From: Udeniomyces pyricola
Taxonomy: Eukaryota > Basidiomycota > Tremellomycetes > Cystofilobasidiales > Mrakiaceae
Assembly: GCA_039545295.1 (NCBI GenBank)
Contig: BCIK01000007.1
Location: forward strand, 627,835 to 691,834
Length of the DNA stretch: 64,000 nucleotides
Direction: 5' to 3'
The translations under genes and the position numbers were made by a program. Below, piece by piece: positions 47,298 through 63,983 of this stretch; the first letter of the stretch is position 1, and each line of letters starts with the position of its first letter. The notes under the pieces were generated by a model that saw only the letters and a program-made list of their open reading frames with translations, had not been told where the DNA came from and did no database searches.

Positions 47298-49371
47298 ATG
47301 CTGTTCCCTTCGCTTACCGCTACTGTCTCCCTCCTTCTCCTCACCTCCTCGACCCTCGCTGCCGGTGGTCACGAGCAAGGCGCTTCACGCCGCTCCTCAA
47401 CTCATGCTCGCCACCGTCGACTTGCCAACCAAGGGTCCGCCGTCAAGCGAGCCGTTCCGATCCCTGGAGGCATCGAGTCCGACATTCACGGTAGACAGGC
47501 TCCTGGCTCTATCGCCATGAGAAAACGATCAGATGGCTCTTTCTGTAAGGTCAGGTCCTCCAGCAGTGCCTTGCCTTCGGCCAGCGCTAGTATCGCAATC
47601 CAAAACTCGACCAGCGTCTATGTCGCGGTTGCCGCCCCGGAGGCGACGAGCGCAACAAGCAGTGGTGTCGATAACAGCGCCGCCGAATCGTATACCGCCG
47701 TTGCTTCTGCCTCAGTCACCGTCGTTTCCTCCGGTACTGGATCTTCTACTCTATCGGCTTCCCTGATGACCAGCTCGGCTGCTGTCAGCGTAGAGTCATC
47801 ATCGGTGTCTTCGGTTGCACAACCCGCTTCCTCGTCCGTTGTTCCGACTGTATGTGTTGATCCTCTTCGGTCTCGTTTCTTTTTTTATTTATTTATTTAT
47901 TTCTTTTTGCTGCTGTCTTTGACTCAGCTCAAGATGCCATAACTGACTTGGCAACTCATTGTTCTCTATGTAGACCGCTGTTGCAACCTCGTCGATTGCC
48001 TCGTCGTCCTCGTCCTCGGCTGCGGCGGCGGCTGCGACAACTACAACTGCTTCTTCCTCTTCCAACACCACCACTTCCAACCTCACGCCTAACAACATCA
48101 AGGCCGGTATCGCGGGCGGAGACTCTTACGAGTGGATGAAGGACCACATCGGATGGTGGTACGATTGGTACGTAGTTTCGTTGCTCCCGGCCGATCGACT
48201 GATCTTTGCACAGGATTCCACGCAAAAATACCCTTGAACCCCTGTCCTGGCTGCGGCTCTTGTCTCTCTCCTTTCTTACGCCCTTTGGCCATTCTGAATC
48301 TTTTCACCTTTGCAGGAGCCCCGACCCTTCTAAGAGCGGATCTCCGATCGGCGTCCCGATGTTGTGGGGAGGAGGAACTGCCGACAGCACTGATGCCACC
48401 CGACTCGCAGACTTTAAGCTGATTACCACTACGCCTACCTGTTCGTGTTCATGCGCAGTCTTTCCTGACACCTTTTGCGTCAAACAACAGCGTTGTGACG
48501 AGATTTTTCCGCTGACTAAAACACTTTTTTCTCCTCTCATCTTCAACTGTAATGTCTTTTCTTTTTTTCTTCTTCTTTCGGTTTCATTCCTCAGACATTC
48601 TTGGATACGAGGAGCCCGACTGTACTGCTGGTTCTGGCTCAGCCGGAATGGACTACACGACCGCCGCGACCTTGTGGAATACTCTCGTCGCGCCTTGGGG
48701 AGTCAAGGGGTCGATCCTCATGTCTCCTTCCATGTGCCACCAAGCGGCCGAGTCTGGCTGGTTGGAGCCATTCCAGAAGCTCATCACCCGAGACTTTGAT
48801 GTCACCAACATTCACGTCAACAAGAACAGTATGGATGGTGTCAAGGCGGATATCGTGAGCCTTTCTCTCTCTCTCTCTCTGATATATTCTTGTTGTCTTT
48901 GCTTCTTTTGCTCTATGCTCGATCTGATGCATCTCTTTCGGGTGTGTCTCCACCGGGGCCGTGCGATCTTGATCTACCAGGATCACTACTATAACACCTA
49001 CGGCAAGCCGATCTGGGTCAGCGAGTTCGCCTGCGTTGACGATTCCTCCTCCTTCATTCCCTGCACGGACCAATCCGAGATCAACACCTTCATCAGCGAG
49101 ATCGTCGACCTCTTTGAGGCCGACTCGAGGGTTTATGCGTACGCTTACTCGGATGGTTACGGGTTGGGCGATGTTTGGCCGACGGTCAAGGATGGCGCGC
49201 TCAGGTGAGTCGGGTTTTTTTTTTCCTTTAGCAGAGCATCGTTGTACAGCGTAAATCGATCATTCCGTACATGCTTGCAGTCAAACTAACTAATAATGTC
49301 TTGTATGACCGCTTTTCCTTCACAGTGAATCTGGCCAGGCCTATCTCACCGCTATCAGCAAATATCACTAG
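47298..49371 (+). CDS. Secreted GH128-type beta-1,3-glucanase
   Basis: Six exons (47298-47849, 47974-48167, 48316-48440, 48595-48854, 48981-49204, 49326-49371) give 466 residues. A signal peptide (MLFPSLTATVSLLLLTSSTLAA) starts the chain. Possible dibasic processing sites (KR) follow at about 55-75. A Ser/Thr/Ala-rich linker, likely O-glycosylated, runs to about residue 220. The catalytic domain begins KAGIAGGDSYEWMKDHIGWWYDW. It has LGYEEPDCTAG with the probable acid/base Glu (296/297) and PIWVSEFACVDD with the probable nucleophile Glu392. Between them lie ILMSPSMCHQ and DVTNIHVNKN. This is the glycosyl hydrolase catalytic core of GH128, active on beta-1,3-glucan; a cell-wall remodelling role is inferred. 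There is no GPI signal at the C-terminus. Confidence 0.92.
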
Positions 49372-50645
49372 AACCTCGACTGGGCTCATACATACACAAC
49401 GTTGTTGTCGCCTACTTTAGTTGTTTCTTGTCCTCTTTACCTGTTCCCTTTCGCTGCTGGTCAGCTGATAAAAAAAAAAGAAAAAAAAACACCCAAAAAC
49501 CAGGCGGATGGCGGATACCGGATGGCGGTGGAGCGGTTTCAAGTGCTGTGCTACTCCTGCTCTGGAAGCGACGAACTCGTCCCATTGGTCCATTCTTTTC
49601 CTTTTTATTTGGTCTCGCTTGCGGTGGTGTTTTTTTTTTTTATTACTTTTTTTTTCTGCTCTCTCTCTCTCTTTTCCACTTTCAGCGTTCGTTGCTGAAG
49701 ATCCTCGTTCATTTCTGCATGTCTGTGACTTGCATACGTTGTTGGGTGCGAACGTTTGCTTGGAAGAAGCTAAGAAGATCATCCAAGGCGACGTTGACAT
49801 TTGTTGTCACGTTAGCGTTTGAGAGTCAATTGGCGTGATGATCAAAAGCAAAATCAGGATACCGGTCGCGTCGCGTGATACTTTCGCCGCATCGATGTGG
49901 AGCGATCATGGATCGCTGTCTCGCTTGGAGAAGACGCAGCTTCAATACGTGCCGTCCCAGTGGGGTGCTCTTCGGGAAGAACGAAAATAACGACGCGAAG
50001 CAACAGACCAGATCGAGAGTGCGCAGTGGGATGATGACATTGTCTAAGAGAAATACAAGGCATGTTGAAGACTGATAGCGAGTGTTATGAGCTATTCTTT
50101 CCTTTGTCCGGAGCTGAACCGTCCAAATCGAGAAACTGGTTGAGCGCGACTTGACTTGGTGCGCGGCGTGGGTGTGGGGGATCCGAAGCGTTGGCGCGAT
50201 TGCTTGCTTTGCTTCCTCACTGCCTCCCACTTTCCTTTTATCCCTTCCCCTCCTCCCTCCTTATCCGTCTCTTCACCCTTCGTCTCTGCCCTCGCCCCAC
50301 CCCATTTCGTACCCGATCCCCTCCAATTTCCTTGATACGATCGAACCCGCCTACCCAGCGCGACCTCGCCAACAACAGAGAGAGTGAGAGAAGTGAGAGC
50401 GAGAGCGAGAGAGAGAGACAGGCGAACGTCCCCTTCCCTTTACCCATCGAACGTTCAACGCGCGCTGGTCAACAAGCTTGCCCCCTTCCTTGCACTCCTC
50501 CTGCCCCCCCCCCCCCTTCCCTCCCTCACCTCCCCTCACCTGTGCCCCATTCTTCACCTTCTTTCTAGCCTATTCGTGTGGCTCATCCCTCTCATCCCTT
50601 CCATCCGTCTCGCCCAATACTCTCACACACATTTGACCGTTCAAC
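49372..50645. other. Intergenic region upstream of WEE1
   Basis: No gene is visible in these 1.27 kb. A-rich, then T-rich runs (about 49473-49650) are followed by mixed sequence. A long C/T-rich leader with a (GA)n patch (about 50378-50421) and a run of about 12 C (50503-50515) leads to the WEE1 start. Frames on either strand show no family similarity. Confidence 0.6.
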
Positions 50646-55462
<4,817 letters not shown>

Positions 55463-56837
55463 ACAGGATCTCTCATTCTCTTTCTTTCTTTTCTTCTGTG
55501 TTGCCTCAATTCCCGTTTTCCCTTCATTGTTGTTCGGCGCTCTCGCTTTCCCTCTCTCTTGTTTTCCCTCATTTTCTCTTCGCTCCCATGCCCTAATTTG
55601 ATTGCACTTTCTCTCTTCACATCCGCACATTTTCTTTCTCTTTCGCATCCCTCTCCTTTCTTTCTTTTGCCTACTCGCTCACTCACTCACTCACTCACTC
55701 ACTCCCCCATTCAATCGAATCTTTACCTCCCGCTTCTGCGTCCTTCCTTCTCTTCCTCTTTCCCTTTTCGTCTTTTACTTCTTTGCCACATTCACCCTCT
55801 CTCCGTCTTTTCCCTAGTGATAGTACCCCTTTTTTGCTGTTCTGACATTTCTCTCTTGCTCATCTGTCTTGGATCCCCCCCCCCCCCAAATCGATCATCC
55901 TCTCCAACATTATTACCATCCTACTCTATCCCCCACCTCCCCTCGCCAGGGTGGATTTTTCTTTTTTTCTTCTATTTCTATCCTTTTCTTCTTACATATG
56001 CTCTCTCTTTCTTTCCTCCTTATCTTTTAGTCACTTACTCCCACGAATGAACCTAGTCTTTTTCACTCTCTCTCTGATCATACGTTACCATCTCGACCCC
56101 CATCCCATCATGCATCGGCGCTGCACTCCGATCCATCCCCGACGCGCTGCGCGCTCCTTCCATCATTATCATCATCATCATCATCACATTCAATAGTCCT
56201 AGCCACTTCCCTTTTTTTTTTCTCTCTCTCTTCTTCATCACTTCCCATCGTCCTCTTTCTTTTTTTTCTTTCTTCTTCTTCTTTATCTTGACTCGACTTT
56301 TCTATTCTACTCCAACCTCCTCCTTTTGTCCTCTTTTTTTTTTATTTTTATGTTCTTTCGATCGTCGACCTTGCTCTACGTTACGTCCTATGCATACATG
56401 TCCCTTCCCCCCCCCCCCTTCCCCCTTCACCGTGATTTTTGAGCGAGCAAACCAACCAATATGACGAATGAGACAATCTCTTCTCCATTGAAGTAGGCAA
56501 AAGGGCAATTGACAGAGGAGAGGGGAAAAAGGGGAGGGGGGGAGGGGCGCTACTGAGGGCGGCCCCTTGATTGCAAGACGCCCAGAATGGAGATGGCACA
56601 CACGCGTGTGAAAGAAGAAGAAGAAGAAGAAGGAAAGAGCTCATGGATCGACGACGGCTTGTCCGTCCATTTGGATTCGTAAACGGTAGATGACTTGCAA
56701 GAGGAGGAAAAGAAAGAAACACATGGGAGGAGAAGAGGGGAGGGGGGGGGGGGGAAGGCGTGAACCACTCGATTGAGAGAGGAAGTATTCGAGAAGTATA
56801 AATCTCTGGGTTTTTTTTTTCTTTTCTTTTTTCTTTT
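55463..56837. other. Convergent intergenic region WEE1 / MCH1
   Basis: No gene is visible in these 1.37 kb. It is almost entirely C/T-rich on the plus strand up to about 56400. It includes a (CACT)n run (about 55677-55704), ATC repeats (about 56166-56186) and C runs near 55876-55887 and 56409-56418. It is purine-rich after that. Confidence 0.65.
55677..55704. repeat. (CACT)n tetranucleotide microsatellite
   Basis: About seven perfect CACT units lie in the WEE1 trailer region. Confidence 0.85.
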
Positions 56838-59746
56838 TTAAATTCCTCTCTTTCTCCACTGTCTGCCCACCGTCCAGAGGACGAGACCACCCCCGACCGT
56901 CGCGCCGACGGCCAACCAAAGCGTTCCCTCAAAGCACGCCCTACCCCGACACCCGATGGCGACCGAAGGGTTCTCAGGGATGCCGATAACGGGAGGTTCA
57001 CCGGCGTGTTGGCGATGGGCATGGGCGTCGGCGAGGTGGGAGTAGAGGTAGGTGAACGCAAGGGAGGAAATGGCACACTGTGGAAAAAGAAGGAGGGAAG
57101 ATCGAAGGGGGGGGGGTGGATTTGGTTAGAATGGTCGATTTGTTTGTTTATTTGTTTATTTGTTTTTCGATCGGAGGTGTGAATCAAAGGGCATTGGGAA
57201 AGGAAGGGAGCGGAGACGGAGAAGGAAAGGGTGTAAGATCGGAACGAGAACAAGTTTGAGTTGAATTGTGATTGATGGCAAAGGAAGGTCTAGGTCAACG
57301 AGCTCAGGGGAAGGAGAGGAAGGGAAGAGGAGGAAGGGAGCTTACAAAGTAGCTGAGAATTCCAAAGTTTCGACCGACTGTATGCGAATGAACCAAGAAG
57401 CAGAGTGGTATGCATATGAAATAAGTTGGAGTCGAGTATGAGTCGGACGGATCAAACCATCATGAAGAAGCAGAAACAACAACAACAAAAAAAGGAAATG
57501 AAAAAGACCCAGAAAAAAAAAACAACAGGAAAGAGGGCAGAACGCCAAGGATCCGGATTTTATCAAACAACAGAGACCGTTTTCGCCTCTCGACTTACAC
57601 GTCTTGATGCCAAAGATTTGAGTCGTCAACGTTGGCGTGAGTGTAAAGAGCGAACCATAACACCAACCGACCAATCCCGTTACGACCCACAGAGACGACG
57701 TCGTTACCCCCGTCGCCCCAAACACATACGCTCCTACCAAAAGCATCACAACACCGAGCAGCATCGTGACTTTACTGATGGTGTATCGTTGTCGGCTTGG
57801 AGATGGCGCCAGATTTGGATCCATCAGGGAAGAGCTGGAAGGAGAAGAGGGTGGAGGGGGTGGAATCTTGTTGGACGAAAAGTAATCGGCGAGGAACCCA
57901 GTGACGAGACGCGACAGCGTGTTGGTGAGGGAGATGATTTGCACATGCGTCTGACGGACATGAAGCGGTGAAGGAACTTGAGAATTGCCGCTCTTGGCGA
58001 GGTTGACGAACAAGGTGAGAGGAGTCGTGGGTGACGCAAACAGGCCCAAGCGTGAAGGCTCGGGAGTGATGAGCGACGTAATGATGGAGCCGACACTGTT
58101 GATGAACATCTCAGCCTAACACATCAAGCAGCAGCAATTTTAGTACAGAGAGTTGGTCTCATGACACAACAGCAAGCTCATACTGAGATAATCCGCCTCA
58201 CTCACCGGACCGATAAGTAAAAACATGGCCAGGCCCAGACTCCAGAACCCCTTGTTCGACAAGAGCTCTCCAAGCCCTAAATCGATGGAGCCTCTGTCCA
58301 TCTTCCTTCCGCCCATCAAAGGTGTTTCTTCATCGACGATGATGGGCCCACCTCTTGCGCCGGCCTCATCGTTGTGACGACAAGGATAGACGACCTCGCT
58401 GGGTGCGTCGATAGGGATGCGCGCGACGGCGTCTTCGCCTGCGAGGATCTTGCTCTCTTCACGATCAGGCATGACCTTGATGGCGATTGCGGCAATCAAG
58501 TTCCAACCCCCTACCAGCACGACCAGCACGGCAGAGAAGAGTCTGGCGTCGAGTTCTCCGGGACGATCGACATCGGTGAACGCGTCGAGGCCTGAAAGAG
58601 CGGCCAAGAAGGCGCTTCCGAGACCAAAGGCCGAAAGTGGAATCGCAATGGCGAGCGAAGGATGAGAGGGAAAGTTGAGCGTCGATGCTTTGAGCGAGGA
58701 GAAGTAGGAAGAAATGGCCCCGGCTCCGATGATGAAGTAGGCAAGGGCGAGGGTGAATTGGATAGGGAGTTGAAGTGGAAGAGATGCCGTTGGGGTGGAA
58801 GATGAGAGGGAGAGAAGGTAGGTGAGGAAGCTGTAGCCAACGATGTTGAACAAGGCTGCTAGTAGACTCGTCCTGAAGATGTCCACCAAGAGACAAGAAG
58901 ACAGGATTTCGAGAGACAGGACGAGAAAGGTGAGGAGATTGCGGATCAGCATATAGAGTCGGGCATGAGTCGTCGGCGCCGGAGCTGCCCGACAGCGCCT
59001 AGGGGGCCCAGCCAACCAGAGCACCTGACACACCATCTTGGTCCATAGGCGTCCGCAAAGGCTCCTATCAGAGCAGCTAGGAAGTACTGCCCACAGATAC
59101 CTGTGCAATCAATGGCTCAAAAGAGACGATAACACCATAACCGTCCGTTAGCTCGCGTTTCGACCACTTGCCACCGCTGCCGCCTCGGCCTTTGGCCGAC
59201 GATAGCGAGACAGATAGTCACTTGGCAAGTCTCACGCGACTGACCTCCTACGACGACAGTGTTAGTTCTAGCTTGATCGAGTGCGAAGCGATGGGTGATG
59301 TACGGTGCGACAAGTGGAAAGACAGCGACACCACTGGCCGTCAAACTGAGCACAACGCAGGAGGGCGAGAGAGAAAGGCGAGACGACGCGTCGATATGGG
59401 GGGGGGGGGCAAAAGGGGCGTTGAGAAGCCAAAAGATGGCTCAGTCAAGCTGCCGTCTGGATGGACGGTAACGTACGAGATATGTTTGAGTAAGTGATAC
59501 GGACCAATTACCGAGGATGCCGAGAAAGACCCAGGAGAGTCGTATGCGGCGGTACCACAATCGGTTGGGCGTGGGGGCAGGGTCCGGGAGGCGGTCTGGA
59601 TGGGATTGATGGCAAGAGAGGGATCAGTGAGTACATGTGTATGTGGGTATAGCGATGGATGTTGTCGAGAGGACAGTCGGATGGCGGAGATTACCGATTT
59701 CTGCGAGTGGCTCTTGCTGGGCTTGAAAGGTGGGGGAGGAAGACAT
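56838..59746 (-). CDS. MCH1: MCH1-type major facilitator transporter
   Basis: Eight exons: 59746-59695, 59595-59505, 59345-59245, 59100-59034, 58872-58206, 58115-57599, 57377-57346 and 57077-56838, giving 588 residues and about 12 membrane segments. The N-terminal half reads RRIRLSWVFLGILGNCLTAS, then GICGQYFLAALIGAFADAYG and TSLLAALFNIVGYSFLTYLL. A hydrophilic loop ends in ETPLMGG. The C-terminal half has SNKGFWSLGLAMFLLIGP, NTLSRLVTGFLADYF, GLVGWCYGSLFTLTPTLT, FGIKTFGRNFGILSYF and WLAVGATVGGGLVLWTVGR. This pattern is that of fungal MCH1 (nodulin-like/NFD4 MFS), usually vacuolar and without proven monocarboxylate transport. The end of exon 2 was chosen at the GTCCGT donor, since the nearer GTAATT donor breaks the frame. 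Confidence 0.88.
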
Positions 59747-60108
59747 GATGTTAAGGCCAAGAAGGGCCAAACTAGTAGGAGGTTGTGATGGGTACGGTAG
59801 GGATCTGAGCAGCTGGAGTCAATGGTTGATGAGGGTACGGTATGACCGGCCGAGGCGACAGGGAAGGATGACGGAGGAATAGTTAAGACGTTGATGATCT
59901 TGAACGATCGATCGATCATGTCTTCCGATAATATATAGGGCCGACGTTAGATGACATGAGGTGATCTCTTGTTGGCTCTTTTGATCTCTTGTTCTTTCAT
60001 TGGATATCATACAATGAATTCATCCTCATCCGCCGTCCCATAAGCCTATCAATCCTCGGCCAACGTCAACATTCACATCCACATACACACACCCATTACA
60101 CTCACATC
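59747..60108. promoter_or_regulatory. Divergent promoter, MCH1 / CAB3
   Basis: These 362 bp separate the start codons. They contain CGATCGATCGATC at about 59905-59917, a near-direct repeat of TTGATCTCTTGTT-like sequence at about 59963-59995 and a CA-rich CAB3 leader. Confidence 0.5.
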
Positions 60109-61687
60109 ATGGCCTCCACATCATCTCCCTTTGACGCCGCCAAGGCTCGCATCAAGGGCAACCTTCACATAGTTCTCATCGCCACAGGAAGCGTCGCATC
60201 CATCAAGATCCCCCTCATCGTTGACGCACTCCTCAAGGCATGTCCTGCCGCGAACCATCACTTACCTTCAACCGAGCTCAACCGTCCTGACCGTCTCCTT
60301 CCATCGTCTGTCACCGTCAATCTAGCATGCCAACGTCTCGGTCCAGGTCATTGCCACCACGCCGTCCCTGACCTTTTTCGACCGGCCCGAGCTTGAACGG
60401 ACTTCGCAGGGCAAGGTCAAGGTTTGGACGGACGACGAAGACTGGAAGGTGAGCTCGTTCAGCCTTACCCTCAGTCTCCGATGGTCATGAGCGATAGATC
60501 GACGTAGATATGAACATGGAGCTCATACGTCCGTCCAAACCATCACAGAGTTGGGCCAAAGTCGGCGACAAGATCCTGCATATAGAGGTAGGTCAAATCC
60601 CACTGCTTCAAGCGTTGGCCGAGCCACTGCGGCTGGTTGCGATGCATAACCTTTTCTCGAGTGCCCCATGACTGATATGACGGCTGACTGCGGCCTGAAT
60701 TTTCTCACAGCTTCGCCGGTGGGCCGACCTTGTTCTTGTCGCACCTTGCTCCGCCAACACGCTTGCCAAGATTGCAGCGGGTCTCTGCGACAATCTCGCG
60801 GTAAGTCACATCCACTCGACCTCATTGCTTTGACTTTGAGCTTCCATAGAATGAACAAATATATGACATTTGACATGGCCTCACTGCTGACCCGTGCATC
60901 GCCCGGTCAGACCTCCTTCCTCCGAGCTCTCGACGCCCGGACGCCAACATACATCTTCCCCGCTATGAACACCCACATGTACACCCATCCGCTCACGGCC
61001 AAACATCTCAAGATAGTTGCCGAAGAGATTGGCTACGAGGTTGTCGGACCTATCGGCAAGGAGCTCGCTTGTGGAGACATTGGTGGGTCTTTGAGCAAGG
61101 TATCGGTGGTCGTGCCAATGTCGTTGTTTCTCATCAGCTAACTTTTAACCGTATCCCCCTGTTCAGGGCTAGGAGCTATGACAGATTGGAGAGAGATCGT
61201 CAAGATCGTCAGAGACAAGCATCTTGTCAATCACATCTCTCTCGAAGGCCTCTCCTTGTCCTCTTCGCCTTCCATCACCTCACCCACACTTCGCGCACCC
61301 TTTGATTCTATCCTCTCCTTGTCCTCTGGTCCCTCCCAGCCACCTCCTGCCCCATCTGGTCCCTCTTTCACCGATGTTCGTCATCCTCTGACGTTCCCCC
61401 AAACGACCATCATGCAACTCATTTCCTCACGATCTCTTCCGCCAACGCTCGTCCATTCGTCTTACCTCCTCCCATTGGCTTCGACTAAGGGACTGGAGGA
61501 GACAGAAGAAGGCGAGGTCAGGCTGTTTTGGTTTGTTCCTTCGAGACTGGACGATGCCAAGCTCAAGGGACTGGCTCGGGCGGCGGCTCGCTGGAGGCGA
61601 GAGGGTGAAGCTTGGTGGGGGATGGGCGAGAACGGGGATGACGTCAAAGAGACTGGCAAGTGGCTCGTTGATCACTATGGCGAGTGA
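60109..61687 (+). CDS. CAB3: Phosphopantothenoylcysteine decarboxylase (HAL3/CAB3 flavoprotein)
   Basis: The FMN enzyme decarboxylates phosphopantothenoylcysteine in CoA synthesis. Six exons (60109-60237, 60326-60448, 60498-60587, 60711-60800, 60911-61082, 61167-61687) give 374 residues. Motifs: HIVLIATGSVASIKIP (FMN fold), HANVSVQVIATTPS, KILHIELRRWADL with catalytic His112, VAPCSANTLAKIAAGLCDNL, FPAMNTHMY with Asn164, and ELACGDIGLGAM with catalytic Cys198. Since the active Cys is kept, it should be a working decarboxylase rather than only a Hal3-type phosphatase inhibitor. About 150 extra C-terminal residues include a Ser/Pro-rich stretch and a folded-looking end. Intron 1 has a GC donor (AAG|GCATGT); no GT donor fits the phase. 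Confidence 0.93.
60238..60325 (+). other. CAB3: GC-AG intron (CAB3 intron 1)
   Basis: The donor is AAG|GCATGT and the acceptor CTAG|CAT, in phase 0. Splicing joins ALLK to HANVSVQ, the expected strand of the flavodoxin-like fold. Confidence 0.75.
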
Positions 61688-62071
61688 GATGGGTAGTTAA
61701 TTTATGGCATGAGTGTGTGCACACGTATGGGTCCGTGTGCGAAGAAGGCGAGAGGCAAAGAAGAAAATCGGAAAAATTGGTAAAATTGGTAAACATACAG
61801 GATATATGCAAGACATATGTTGATATATATACAAATAAATACATATGCACGATCTCCGTCTTCGTATCACGAGCTGCATCGCGCCAACGTCCAACGCCGA
61901 CTCTCGTTCCCTTCCCAGGCACCGTCTCTGCAGTCTCGTGTCTCCCAGTGTTCCTCCGCCCAGCGTATATCCATCTGTACATCCGATTCGATATCCTGGA
62001 CTATCCACACTATCTGCAACCCCGACACACATCCTTGTTCCTCACCCGACGGCCACGGCAAACGACACGCC
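61688..62071. other. Intergenic region CAB3 / TM9SF
   Basis: These 384 bp contain an AT-rich segment with TATATATAC-like repeats (about 61800-61845) and a C-rich leader. No gene is visible. Confidence 0.5.
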
Positions 62072-63983
62072 ATGCCCTCTCTGTCCAAGACCGCAGCGAC
62101 GATCGCTCTCTCGCTTTCACTACTTCCCACCATCTCTGCCTTCTATCTCCCAGGTACGGAAACCCCTTTGCCACGGCATTTAAGCTTACTACGGCCATGG
62201 CTTCATTGAGCTTCGGCTGTCATACCCCGGCTAGCTCATCGGTAGAGTCCCGACATAGCCTCGTGGCTGATTTCTCGCTCAACGCCGGATCTTCTTTCCC
62301 ACTGTGCTTGCTATTCCATCTTCCGTAGGCACGGCTCCTCATGATTACCAACCAGGCGATCAGGTTGGCGATCCATCTTCAGCTCGACGACGTGTCGTCT
62401 GCCTCGGACGTTCACTTGGCACAGATCTAACTCAGCTTCTTGGTGCGATTTCAGGTCGAGATGCTCGTCAATTCGATATCCCCCATGCTCAATTCCAAGC
62501 TGGTGAGACATTTTCTGGTCTTGCAGTTAGAGATGATACAGTCGACCAGGCCACTGACATGTTGCTTGTATGATGGACGTATCGTGTGATTGTCAGAGAT
62601 CCATGATCAGTTGTACGTTTCGCCGTTCTTCGTGCCATGTCTTACGCCTCAAGCTTCGCTGCTTTCTTCTGAGATTGAACTGCGAGACCATCCACAGCCC
62701 GGATCTGACACAACTTTTCTCAAACTCGAGCAGATGACTACTATGATCCTCAATTTCACTTCTGCCAACCAGAAGGTGGTCCCCAGAAGGTCTCGGAATC
62801 CCTTGGATCTATCCTCTTTGGCGACCGAATCTTCACCTCAGCGTTCGACGTACGTTCTAAGACCACACAATCTCATCCGAATAGTCTTAATCAAACTAAC
62901 CAAGCCGTGCACAAAACGTTTATCGATTTACAGATCAAGATGCTTGAAAAGTACACGATTTCTTCCACGTGTTCTCTAGTTCTGACTGGGTGATTCACCT
63001 GACCGTGTGATCTTCTTCTTGTCACTCACACGTCCTGCCACAGCTCGACTTGCCAATCGCTTTGCGTGTCTACCATTCCTGCTAATGATGCTGTGTTTAT
63101 GAACCAGCTGATAAAGGAAGACTATGGATACAACTTTATCTCGGATCGGCTGCCTGCGGCCGAGATCAAGCTCGATGAGCGCAGTGGCGAGAGGTTCTAC
63201 GACGTCGGGGGCGTCAACATGGGAGACGATGAGACAAACCCGGAAATTCCGAGGTTGAACAACCACTTTGACGTGAGTATCGGTAGCGTTCGTCTGACAA
63301 GCCCAGCGGGCGCGATCGAATCATGTGACATTGACTCACGCTATTACCGTCAAATTTCGTTCCTGGATCCGAAAGATCTTCATGCAATACCACTCCCGAG
63401 ACGGCAAGAACTACCGCGTCGTCGGTGTTCTCGTCTATCCCAACTCGTGCGCACCTTCTCGCTGTGTCCCTTTGTTCATCTCGTATGAGACTTCTCGGTT
63501 TTAACGGTGTCTTTTCGATCCTCACTTCTTTTGCGACGTCTCACGTGTGCTCGCCGTTTGGGTCCCACAGCAAGTCGTCAGGAACCACGGGTGCACCTGA
63601 CTGCTCTGCCACGGCCCCGCCAATGATTTTGTCTGAGGAGCAGGACAATACCGTCCGGTACACCTACAGCGTTTACTTCACCAAATCCGACACGCCTTGG
63701 GGACTTCGATGGGATCACTGTGCGTGCAGTTCCTTTTTCTTCGTTGCATTTCCTTCTTGTTCTTCTGCTTTTTTTTATTCCCTCAAAGTCTGTCTCGGCT
63801 CATCCTCATACTACTTCCGTTTCTCACCACAATCCAGATCTTCACGTGTTCGACCCAAAGATCCACTGGTTCTCCCTGGTCAACTCGCTTGTCATTGTCA
63901 TCTTCTTGTGTGCGATGTGCTCCATGGTCCTTTTGCGAACAGTCTCAAAGGACATCCATCGATACAATGCCATCGACCTCTCT
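62072..63983 (+). CDS. TM9SF / EMP70 nonaspanin family protein, N-terminal part (runs off right edge)
   Basis: Nonaspanins are Golgi/endosome proteins with a lumenal N-terminal domain and nine membrane spans. Ten exons are visible: 62072-62153, 62329-62363, 62455-62502, 62597-62612, 62734-62849, 62934-62950, 63044-63272, 63376-63446, 63571-63719 and 63838-63983, giving 303 residues up to a GTATGT donor; the rest lies beyond the window. A signal peptide (LSLSLLPTISA) precedes the family start FYLPGTAPHDY and the block VEMLVNSISPM. Further blocks are YDYYDPQFHFCQPEGGPQ, ESLGSILFGDRIF, MLENSTCQSLCVSTIP, RFYDVGGVN and GVLVYPNS. The first membrane span is HWFSLVNSLVIVIFLCAMCS. The fourth exon is only 16 nt and the sixth 17 nt; both are fixed by phase and by the conserved sequence around them. 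Confidence 0.93.
62597..62612 (+). other. 16-nt microexon in the TM9SF gene
   Basis: The exon is preceded by TCAG and followed by GTACGT. It supplies Arg-Ser-Met-Ile-Ser plus one base and joins NSKL to YDYYDPQFHFC in frame. Confidence 0.75.

Noticed and set aside
49826..50230. A 134-codon minus-strand frame
   Set aside because: It has no domain or conserved motif, no supporting splice structure, and mixed composition typical of intergenic DNA here.
55559..56050. A 163-codon plus-strand frame downstream of WEE1
   Set aside because: It is C/T-rich low-complexity sequence with no family features.
59346..59480. A longer MCH1 exon 3 running through a 12-base C run
   Set aside because: The C-run length puts it out of frame and adds Pro-rich sequence. 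The GTCCGT donor with the CTCAG acceptor restores the membrane segment without it.
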